Position numbers and translations under genes: made by a program. A model generated the notes under the pieces. That model made no database searches. It saw only the letters and a program-made list of their open reading frames with translations, and was not told the origin of the DNA. 5,840 nt of DNA from a bacterium (GTDB taxonomy: Bacteria > Patescibacteriota > Minisyncoccia > Phycocordibacterales > Phycocordibacteraceae): contig JAJXYL010000003.1 of NCBI GenBank assembly GCA_021780575.1, positions 1 through 5,840 on the forward strand, read 5' to 3'. Shown piece after piece: positions 1-5,603 of the stretch (position 1 is the stretch's first letter; each line of letters starts with the position of its first letter).

Positions 1-283
1 CGCGCGCGTCGCTTCTCACAGTACGGATTGTTTCTGCAATCCGCACCGCCGCTGGGAACTGCGGTGTCGTTGCCGTGACGCCGAAGTGCCGTGCCGACGA
101 ATGGCGAGCGTGGTCTTCCACTGCATCGGTGAAGTTGCTGATTCCCGAGAGATCCAGTACCTCTACCGGCCAGTTCGCTTCTTCGAGCATCGCCGCTATT
201 TTCAGCGGCCCAAGGAAGGGAAACACGCGCTCGTCCATAAGGAACGGAGAGGGGGGAATTATCAAGCAGATAGACTGCGTCAT
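1..283 (-). CDS. B12-binding-domain radical SAM protein, N-terminal part (truncated by window edge)
   Basis: The first 94 codons of an open frame start at the ATG at 283-281 and run off the left edge with no stop. The start is well set: AAGGAG (290-295, minus strand) lies 6 bases upstream. The protein opens with a hydrophobic strand and a proline-rich turn (residues 5-14, ICLIIPPSPF), then DERVFPFLGPLKIAAMLEE (about 18-36), a VEVLDLSG strand (about 41-48) and FGVTATTPQFPAAVRIAETI (about 68-87). This is the pattern of the Rossmann-like cobalamin-binding domain that precedes the radical SAM domain in B12-dependent radical SAM enzymes. The His of the classical DxHxxG cobalamin motif is not seen where the strand ends in DLSG, as is common in this group. 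The CxxxCxxC cluster motif would lie beyond the edge, so the family call rests on the N-terminal domain alone. Substrate unknown. It follows the glycan genes on the same strand after a 77-base gap. Confidence 0.72.
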   Translation of the reverse strand, partial: MTQSICLIIPPSPFLMDERVFPFLGPLKIAAMLEEANWPVEVLDLSGISNFTDAVEDHARHSSARHFGVTATTPQFPAAVRIAETIRTVRSDAR

Positions 284-287
284 TTCA

Positions 288-296
288 ATCTCCTTT
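288..296 (-). promoter_or_regulatory. Strong ribosome binding site of the radical SAM gene
   Basis: The minus strand reads AAAGGAGAT, a near-perfect anti-16S match, with the AAGGAG core 6 bases from the ATG at 283. It fixes that start. It is the strongest Shine-Dalgarno site at a gene start in the window; most of the glycosyltransferase genes upstream instead appear to rely on overlap coupling. Confidence 0.8.
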
Positions 297-305
297 TATA
301 AGACG

Positions 306-329
306 GTGAAAAGAACTCTGGCGAGAGCT
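306..329 (-). terminator. Possible weak intrinsic terminator after the methyltransferase gene
   Basis: On the minus strand, AGCTCT (329-324) can pair with AGAGTT (319-314) around a CGCC tetraloop, giving 6 pairs of which one is G-T. It is followed by the pyrimidine-rich CTTTTCAC (313-306). It lies about 30 bases after the methyltransferase stop and before the radical SAM gene, where a terminator would be expected. The stem is short and the U-tract is interrupted by C, so it would be inefficient at best. Confidence 0.25.
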
Positions 330-360
330 TATCACTTTGCCCACAACTCTGCCATGTCGT

Positions 361-1268
361 CTAATGGTGCGATAATTTGTTAAAAAGTCTCTGCATGAAT
401 CTTCCAATTAGATATAGGACTGGCCGAGAAACGGTGGGGATTGGAGGTTTACCGGTAGTTGCCAGAAAGTTTATGACAAGGAATCTATCCCTTAAAACAA
501 AAGCTTTCGGTCCTTCAAGGAAAGTCGCAAAAGCTATAGAGGGGACGCGACAGAGCTTCGTCCCACCTTCTACCGGTAAATACAAATCGTATCCGTGCAA
601 CGCACGAGTAAGAGTCACGAATGGATTTTCATTATGCATTCGTAAATCGGTTGGACTAACCTCAAACAAGATGGTTGGGCGGTAACGATTGATCGTTTTC
701 TTCGCTCCTCGGAGAACCGCGGGCTCGCAACCTTCAACATCTATTTTCATTACATCGACACGACGATCTATCGAATCGAGGGTTCTTGCCTGTACCCCCT
801 TCCCTTCTCTCATGGAGAAATTGCCGAACTCATTTTCGTTATGAGAAACCATCTTTACTTCAGTATTCTTGTCGTTAAGGGCTATTGGAAACACTGATAT
901 GTTCTTCGCATTGTTGGCGCGGATATTTTCCTCCAGCCATTTTATATTTTCGGGCACAGGCTCAAAAGCAAGAACCTCTTTCGCTTTCCGAGATAGCGGA
1001 ATTGAGAATGTTCCGATGTTAGCACCAACATCTGCGACGATACGGTCCTCCGTTATAAACTTCTCTAATATAGAAACGTCCCCATCCTGGAAGAAGCCCC
1101 CCCCCCAGCGAGAGTTTGAGATATTTTCCCATAATGAGAATCATCAAGCGAGAATATTCCCCTGTTCGTATTAAATGTTTGCTTCATAAACAACACGTTA
1201 TTATTGATGACTTTGTGGAGTAACCCGGGACTTATTAATCCAACCGTGACCTGAAATGGTTCGTCCAT
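361..1268 (-). CDS. FkbM-family SAM-dependent methyltransferase, frame broken at a G10 tract
   Basis: Two open frames together encode one FkbM-type methyltransferase. The first runs from the ATG at 1268 (preceded by a modest GAAGAAG site) to a TAG at 1067-1065 and gives 67 residues. The second holds everything from the G run to the TAG at 363-361. Adding one G to the ten at 1106-1097 joins them into 302 residues. The joined protein shows SAM motif I VADVGANIG (78-86), the acidic loop residue in AFEPVPEN (E103) and the FkbM signature KIDVEG (175-180), followed by PAVLRGAKK and an ILFEV strand. These are hallmarks of the FkbM family, known for O-methylating sugars or other secondary products; here a glycan sugar is the likely target. 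The first in-frame start of the second frame, a GTG at 957, lies after motif I and so is not a credible natural start. An in-frame stop lies just upstream of 1268. The gene is AT-richer than its neighbours (a sample at 841-900 has 21 G/C in 60). Family confident; expression state unknown. Confidence 0.85.
1097..1106 (-). repeat. G10 homopolymer inside the methyltransferase gene (frameshift site)
   Basis: The plus strand has ten consecutive C (ten G on the coding strand), flanked by GCT and CTTCTT on the coding strand. In the frame of the ATG at 1268 the run reads Gly-Gly-Gly-Ala and translation ends 10 residues after the three glycines. With 11 G, or with 8 G, the frame runs straight into FFQDGD and then the SAM-binding motif. 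It is the longest homopolymer seen in the window. Poly-G tracts of this length are known contingency loci in surface-glycan genes of Campylobacter and Helicobacter. Whether it varies here cannot be told from one sequence. Confidence 0.9.
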
Positions 1269-1381
1269 GCCGCTTCTTCAGCGTGGCGCCGACTCCGGTT
1301 ATGCACGCGCTTATGTATTCGCATCATGTGGAGCAACTCTCTGTGCCCCCGCGGCAACCTGGCATTCCGTCACCGAATTCA

Positions 1382-1390
1382 AGTATATCA
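1382..1390 (-). promoter_or_regulatory. Candidate extended -10 promoter for the methyltransferase gene
   Basis: The 180-base gap between the exostosin-like gene and the methyltransferase has no supported gene. On the minus strand it contains TGATATACT, which fits an extended -10 box (TGn plus TATACT at 1387-1382), about 115 bases upstream of the ATG at 1268. The hexamer 17 bases further upstream, TCCAGT, is a poor -35. Extended -10 promoters tolerate this, but a match of this length can occur by chance in AT-rich DNA. Confidence 0.2.
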
Positions 1391-1448
1391 TGGCCATTTC
1401 ACACACTGGAGTTAAAAACGGCTGGTCCGGTACTGTTGATGCAGCTCC

Positions 1449-2540
1449 TTATCTTGATCCGGCGATTTTCGCCCTCAGCTCTCCGACAATGAGGCGCATC
1501 AGCGCGTCAACGCGGAAGTAGCTGACATAGGCGCTGCGTGCATTTTTCTGCATCTGTTCAAAACGCTCCGGCGAGATGTTCTTATGAAATTCGGCTATGC
1601 GTTCCGGCAGGCGTTTGAGATCGCGGAAGTCGACAGTAAGGGCAAAGGACGAATAATCAACGCTGTCGCTGAAGGGGAAATTCCGCTCCGTGTCTACGAT
1701 GACGGGGATGCGCCCGAGCGACAGTATTTCAAACAATCGCGTCGACGCATTCGCGTCGCCGCGCACGTCGAGTCCGTAATCGCTGTTCAGCACGTTGTCC
1801 ACGAACTCTTTCTGGAGCTCCTCTATGCTTCTTGACGCCGTGTGCGCGTGCCCCGAATAGCTGTTCCTCACGATAAAATTGCAGGCAACCCGCGGCGATT
1901 TCCTGAGTATGCGCATTGCCTGTGCACGGAAGAAAACGCCCTTCTTCTTCGCTCTGAAACGGTCGTCTATTATTCCGCGCAGACGGTTCGGGAGCTCTTT
2001 AAGCACGGTGCGCGCCGTCCGGTACACGGTGAGCCTTCCCCATCCGGTGAAGCTTATGGACGGAATATCTCCTTTTGCGCGAATCTGTAATTCGCCCCCG
2101 CAATACATCTCAAGAAGATCATTCGCCAGCGGCGGCATGACTATTTCCTGTGCAGTGCGTTCAAAATGGTAGCCGCCATAGCGAATGACAAACGTATTTG
2201 ACGTACCTATCGGATGCTGCACATCCTCAAGCCCGTCCACGAGGAGTGGCTTCCCTATCTCTTCGGCGGCATGACTGCAGAGGCCGAGTAACTCGGGATA
2301 GGCACGGCGCACCGTGCTATGGGAATATGGCATCAGCACCATATCGGCTTCACCTTTTTTACTGGTAATCCTGTACTGTGTCGTATCAAACCCTCGCTGC
2401 TTAAAAAGTGACCCCCGAAGGAGCACGTTGTCACGCGCCGGCGGATCTCCCCAAAAGGGGTACATGAGCGAGGAGTGCAGGAGCTCTTCCCGCCGCCATG
2501 CGGGATTGACATAGAAGACAATCTCTTTGTCAGAGAACAT
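1449..2540 (-). CDS. Exostosin/GT47-like glycosyltransferase
   Basis: A 363-residue protein that probably transfers a sugar onto the glycan made by this locus. The C-terminal third carries the exostosin (GT47-type) signature: YGLDVRGDANASTRLFEILS (residues 255-274) followed by LGRIPVIVDTERNFPF and the DYSSFALTV strand. In the family this block binds the nucleotide-sugar donor, and the RGD/R-LFE-LS-G-IPVIV layout is close to that of eukaryotic exostosins. The N-terminal half has the expected inspection strand ADMVLMPYS (about 65-73). No signal peptide or membrane segment is visible, so it is probably a cytosolic or peripheral membrane enzyme. The ATG at 2540 lies 11 bases inside the end of the preceding glycosyltransferase gene and has no Shine-Dalgarno site, which suggests translational coupling. 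It ends in TAA at 1451-1449, directly followed by an AAGGAG without a start codon. Donor and acceptor cannot be told. Confidence 0.85.
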   Translation of the reverse strand: MFSDKEIVFYVNPAWRREELLHSSLMYPFWGDPPARDNVLLRGSLFKQRGFDTTQYRITSKKGEADMVLMPYSHSTVRRAYPELLGLCSHAAEEIGKPLLVDGLEDVQHPIGTSNTFVIRYGGYHFERTAQEIVMPPLANDLLEMYCGGELQIRAKGDIPSISFTGWGRLTVYRTARTVLKELPNRLRGIIDDRFRAKKKGVFFRAQAMRILRKSPRVACNFIVRNSYSGHAHTASRSIEELQKEFVDNVLNSDYGLDVRGDANASTRLFEILSLGRIPVIVDTERNFPFSDSVDYSSFALTVDFRDLKRLPERIAEFHKNISPERFEQMQKNARSAYVSYFRVDALMRLIVGELRAKIAGSR

Positions 2541-3672
2541 GGGTTTGAAATTTGTGTATAACGGCCGAGTATTTTTCTCCGACTTTTTCCCATGAAAAAA
2601 GCTTTGCCCTTTTGAGGCCTTTTTCTACGAGATCTCTTTTTAGGTTCTGGTCTCCCAGGATTCGTTCCATGGCTTCGCTGATTGCCTCCGTGTCGTACGG
2701 ATCAACCAGTAAACCCGCATCGCCTGTTACCTCGGCCAGTGACGAAATATTTGAAGAAATAATCGGGAGCTTCAGACTCATCGCCTCCACAAGCGGCATG
2801 CCGAAGCCTTCATTGAAGGACGGGAAGACAAGCGCAAGTGCGTTGACATAGAGTGTGTACATCATGGGGGCGCTCACGTAACCCAAGAAATGTACGTCCT
2901 GTTCCAGGTGATGCTTCTTCAACTCTGATGCCAGAGAAGCATAGTATTCGCCGCCATAGCTGCCGGCGATGAGAAGCTTACAGTTACTGTGGATGCGCTC
3001 CTTAAGTGAAATGAACGCAGCAATAATGCCATGTACATTCTTGCGTGATTTCACCTTGCCGGTAAATAAGAAGTAGGGTCTTACGTTCTCGTCGAGAGGC
3101 GGCGCCTTGGCGGCGAAGCGGGTCCAGTCCTGGTATCCTTCGGATATTACCTCTATACACTCTTTGTGGACTCCATAGAATTGCACCACATCCCGCACCG
3201 TTGCCTCAGAGGAAGCGAGTACCCTCACGGCACGAGCCATGCATACCGGCATGAGCAACTTGTCGCGGATGAAAACTATCGACCGTGCGCGGATGCCGTG
3301 TGACTTCAGCTTGTGGTCCGTCAATTCTTTACAAATAGCCACCGTCCTTATTTTCTTAGGTATCCACAACGGTAAAAGCGGCACAACAAAAAACAATACG
3401 TCGACCTCTTTTTTCATCAACAGGAAACGGAAAAACTTCCCCGCCAGACTTTTGGGTACGATGACATTATGATAAAAACCCGGTACCAGCTGCGGATTGA
3501 GGGGTCTGGATGAATAGAGAGTCAACGCGTAAGGCCCGGCATGCAGCGCGAGCGCCTTGGCCGTTTCTAATACCGAATACCCCATCCCTGAAGCCTCGGA
3601 CTCTTCGTACGGTTCGACGATAAAACCTACCTTGAAGGGAGACGACATGTTATGTGTGCCGGATATTTCCAT
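2530..3672 (-). CDS. GT4-family glycosyltransferase (GT-B fold)
   Basis: A 380-residue protein, normal length for the family, with both GT-B domains. The N-terminal acceptor domain begins with the KVGFIVEP strand (14-21) and SGMGYSV loop (28-34). The linker ISEGYQDWTRF (176-186) leads into the donor domain: LFTGKVKSRKNVHGIIAAF (202-220), LLIAGSYGGEY, VHFLGYVS and VFPSFNEGFGMPLVEAM (282-298). E288 and E296 form the E-x7-E motif of retaining GT4 enzymes; the basic residues near K206-K211 would contact the donor phosphates. It resembles mannosyl- or rhamnosyltransferases of O-antigen loci, but donor specificity cannot be read from sequence. Start uncertain: the ATG at 3672 (weak CAAGAA upstream) lies 36 bases after the preceding stop; an in-frame ATG at 3648 would leave four residues before the first strand. 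Neither has a good ribosome site. Its 3' end overlaps the exostosin-like gene by 11 bases. Confidence 0.9.
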   Translation of the reverse strand: MEISGTHNMSSPFKVGFIVEPYEESEASGMGYSVLETAKALALHAGPYALTLYSSRPLNPQLVPGFYHNVIVPKSLAGKFFRFLLMKKEVDVLFFVVPLLPLWIPKKIRTVAICKELTDHKLKSHGIRARSIVFIRDKLLMPVCMARAVRVLASSEATVRDVVQFYGVHKECIEVISEGYQDWTRFAAKAPPLDENVRPYFLFTGKVKSRKNVHGIIAAFISLKERIHSNCKLLIAGSYGGEYYASLASELKKHHLEQDVHFLGYVSAPMMYTLYVNALALVFPSFNEGFGMPLVEAMSLKLPIISSNISSLAEVTGDAGLLVDPYDTEAISEAMERILGDQNLKRDLVEKGLKRAKLFSWEKVGEKYSAVIHKFQTHVL

Positions 3673-3708
3673 ATTCTTGTACGTTCATGGGGATACGTAA
3701 TGTCATCT

Positions 3709-4689
3709 TCATGCGGTTTGCATGACGTCCATTATTGCAGGAATAAGACGTTGGAGCGAATGGTACTCCCGCACGAAAGCGGCAAGCGATCTGGTATCTG
3801 CGGGGCGAGTAGCCATAACTTCTCTTGCTATAGCGCCTGATGCCGCAGGTACGGTTGTAACTGGAAGTCCGGTCAGTGCAACGCTTGTGGTAATAACCGG
3901 CAGGCCACAGGCGAGCGCCTCGAGGACAACCTTGTCGAGACTGCCGGTCTCGCTCGCGTGAACGAAAACTCCTGCGGCACGATATTTCTCCCGCAGCCCT
4001 TCTTGCGTTTGTGGCCCGAGGAAACGGACGCGCCCTGTAAGCGAAAGCGATTCTGCCAGCTGCTCGAGATTGAGCTTCTCTGGCCCTTCCCCGACGATCC
4101 ACACCTCGTTCGGAAAATGCTCCGCCGCACGGATGACGAGATCGTGGCGTTTAGTCGGAGAAAGGCGGCCGGCCGAAAGTACCGCCGTGGTTCGTGTCAT
4201 TGCCGGCTCGAGAGAAAAGAAGTTCGTGTCGATACCGTGCCCCATGACGCGCACTTTCTTGCTCGGTAAACGGAAGCTCTCTTTTGAGGCGGTAAAGACA
4301 ATGCTCGACAAGAAAGTTGCTACGCGCAGTTTCGTATCCACACTTTTATGCGTATACCAGAGCGCGGTACGTTTATCCCGCAAGCGCCAGAATAGGCCGC
4401 CAAGAACAACGTACTCGGGGTTCATATGCACGAAGACAGCATCGTAGTCGCCCCGCAATCTCCACACGAGAGAAAGGAAGCGGCGTGCATAGACAATCCG
4501 GCGTGCCGTGCCGCGCTCTTTACCAAGAGAATGGACGCGCACGTTTCCTGGCAACGCGTGTGCGCCTTCTTTAAGACAGATGACCTCGATGCGCTCGTTA
4601 TGTTTCGCGAATTCTTCTATCCATCGGACGAAGAATCCGAGGATGGGGTCCTCCGTGTCGACGACCTGCGTAATGATAAGTAATTTCAT
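3709..4689 (-). CDS. GT4-like glycosyltransferase with a degenerate E-x7-E motif
   Basis: A 326-residue glycosyltransferase starting at the ATG at 4689. I chose that start over an in-frame ATG at 4782 because MKLLIITQ (1-8) is a typical first beta strand, GGAGGG (4705-4700) lies 10 bases upstream, and the ATG overlaps the previous gene's TGA as ATGA. The longer form would add 31 residues that overlap the upstream coding sequence. Landmarks: DPILGFFVRWIEEFAKH (14-30), VFVHMNPEY (85-93), MGHGIDTNFF (149-158), SAGRLSPTKRHDLVIRAAE (172-190), IVGEGPE (198-204) and HASETGSLDKVVLEALACG (244-262). The second glutamate is E257, but the place of the first, eight residues before, is Gly (G249). The TGSLDKVVLEA variant looks like a distinct GT4-like subgroup common in CPR-type genomes rather than decay. 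It probably adds one sugar in the same pathway as its neighbours; donor unknown. Confidence 0.87.
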   Translation of the reverse strand: MKLLIITQVVDTEDPILGFFVRWIEEFAKHNERIEVICLKEGAHALPGNVRVHSLGKERGTARRIVYARRFLSLVWRLRGDYDAVFVHMNPEYVVLGGLFWRLRDKRTALWYTHKSVDTKLRVATFLSSIVFTASKESFRLPSKKVRVMGHGIDTNFFSLEPAMTRTTAVLSAGRLSPTKRHDLVIRAAEHFPNEVWIVGEGPEKLNLEQLAESLSLTGRVRFLGPQTQEGLREKYRAAGVFVHASETGSLDKVVLEALACGLPVITTSVALTGLPVTTVPAASGAIAREVMATRPADTRSLAAFVREYHSLQRLIPAIMDVMQTA

Positions 4690-5603
4690 ACGAGTGTTTC
4701 CCTCCACGCGCGCGCCCATTCGGCGGCGCTTGGCATCGGTACCTTCAATACGCCCCGCTCGCCCGATCGCAATATCCCGCATACTGCGGAGGCAAATTCT
4801 GCTCGCGGCACGACAATCGCTCCCGCTTCCCTTGCGATGCCCACATCCGGGGCAACGACGGGCACTCCGGCAGCAAGCGACTCAACGACACTCGCTCCCC
4901 AACTCTCGTGCTGCGAGGTGCAGAGGACGACGTCTGCCGTCGGGAGATACGACGCGGGATCCTGCCACCCGGGAAACTCTATCAGCAAAGCCCCTGCCGA
5001 CTTTCGCAGCACCGGCTCCAAACTGCCGGCGCCGAGCATAACCAACTTTGCACCGGTTTCCTTCATCCGCACCTCGTTAAACACACGAACGGCGGCGAGC
5101 GGATCCTTCTCGGCCTCAAATCTCCCGATCCAAAGGATTGTTTTCTGTTCGTGGGGTTGCGGCGCAAGGCTCTGGAACCGCTGTATGTTGATATAGACGG
5201 GCAAAAGATGGATGAGAGCCCTCACCCCGAGTGAGCGTACCTGCCCTTGTATCTTTTCTGATACAACACGCACGGAATCGGCACGGCGCAGGAGCATGGA
5301 CGCAAAGAGGCGGCGAAAAACCCCCTGTGCGGCAAGGTCAGTGTGTACTTGGAGATTAAGCTTTGATCCCGTACGCCGCGCGATTTGTAAGGCGAGGAGT
5401 CCGCGCCAAAACGGGTCTTGCGCCGTGATTACATCGTAGGAATTCTTTTGCGCGGCGAGAAGTATCTCGCGCCGCGAATGCACGCGCGGCCAGACAAAGA
5501 CGTCGAGCTGTTCAACCTGGCTTCTCTGGAGTTCGAGACGCGCATGCGCGCCGCTCCCTGACGAAAGGATGTTCTTATCGCCACTAATCATGAGAACTTT
5601 CAT
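4686..5603 (-). CDS. GT4-family glycosyltransferase
   Basis: A 305-residue protein, on the short side for GT4. It opens with MKVLMISGDKNILSSGSGAH (1-20), a strand plus glycine-rich loop typical of the acceptor-side domain. ITAQDPFWRGLLAL (59-72) and LNLQVHTDL (82-90) complete that domain. The donor domain has ILWIGRFEAEKDP (156-168), LVMLGAGSLEP (187-197) and QHESWGASVVESLAAGVPVV (231-250), where E233 and E241 form the full E-x7-E motif. No membrane segment or signal peptide is seen; such enzymes work at the inner face of the membrane on lipid-linked glycan. The ATG at 5603 overlaps the preceding gene's stop as ATGA and has no Shine-Dalgarno site, so translation is probably coupled. The end overlaps the next gene's start in the same way. 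GC-rich relative to the left half of the window (41 G/C in 60 at 4801-4860). Sugar specificity unknown. Confidence 0.9.
   Translation of the reverse strand: MKVLMISGDKNILSSGSGAHARLELQRSQVEQLDVFVWPRVHSRREILLAAQKNSYDVITAQDPFWRGLLALQIARRTGSKLNLQVHTDLAAQGVFRRLFASMLLRRADSVRVVSEKIQGQVRSLGVRALIHLLPVYINIQRFQSLAPQPHEQKTILWIGRFEAEKDPLAAVRVFNEVRMKETGAKLVMLGAGSLEPVLRKSAGALLIEFPGWQDPASYLPTADVVLCTSQHESWGASVVESLAAGVPVVAPDVGIAREAGAIVVPRAEFASAVCGILRSGERGVLKVPMPSAAEWARAWRETLV

Noticed and set aside
295..300. TATAAA on the minus strand as a -10 box for the radical SAM gene
   Set aside because: It abuts the ribosome binding site, so a transcript starting there would lack room for it, and no -35 is visible.
361..957. 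A stand-alone 198-residue methyltransferase starting at the GTG at 957
   Set aside because: That start removes SAM motif I (VADVGANIG), which is intact just upstream in the same frame. The gene truly begins further upstream, across the G10 tract.
1414..1440. CGG/CCG hairpin followed by TTTTT after the exostosin-like gene as a terminator
   Set aside because: The stem is only three base pairs, too weak to call a terminator despite the T run.
1256..1521. Two plus-strand open frames across the gap and the exostosin 3' end
   Set aside because: They overlap each other and the end of a well-supported minus-strand gene, have no ribosome site, and show no convincing domain.
3650..4102. Minus-strand open frame of 150 residues overlapping the GT4-like gene, ending one base before an internal ATG of the next gene
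   Set aside because: Its Arg/Ser/Ala-rich translation has no family resemblance and it is a frame shadow of the strongly supported glycosyltransferase at 3709-4689. The closeness of its stop to the ATG at 3648 is treated as chance.
4690..4782. Longer start (ATG at 4782) for the glycosyltransferase at 3709-4689
   Set aside because: It would add 31 low-quality residues read from inside the upstream gene. The ATG at 4689 has an ATGA overlap, a GGAGGG site and a typical first beta strand.
4508..5041. Plus-strand open frame of 177 residues
   Set aside because: Antisense to two confident glycosyltransferase genes. Long spurious frames are common in GC-rich coding DNA, and the translation is Arg/Pro/Ser-rich with no motif.
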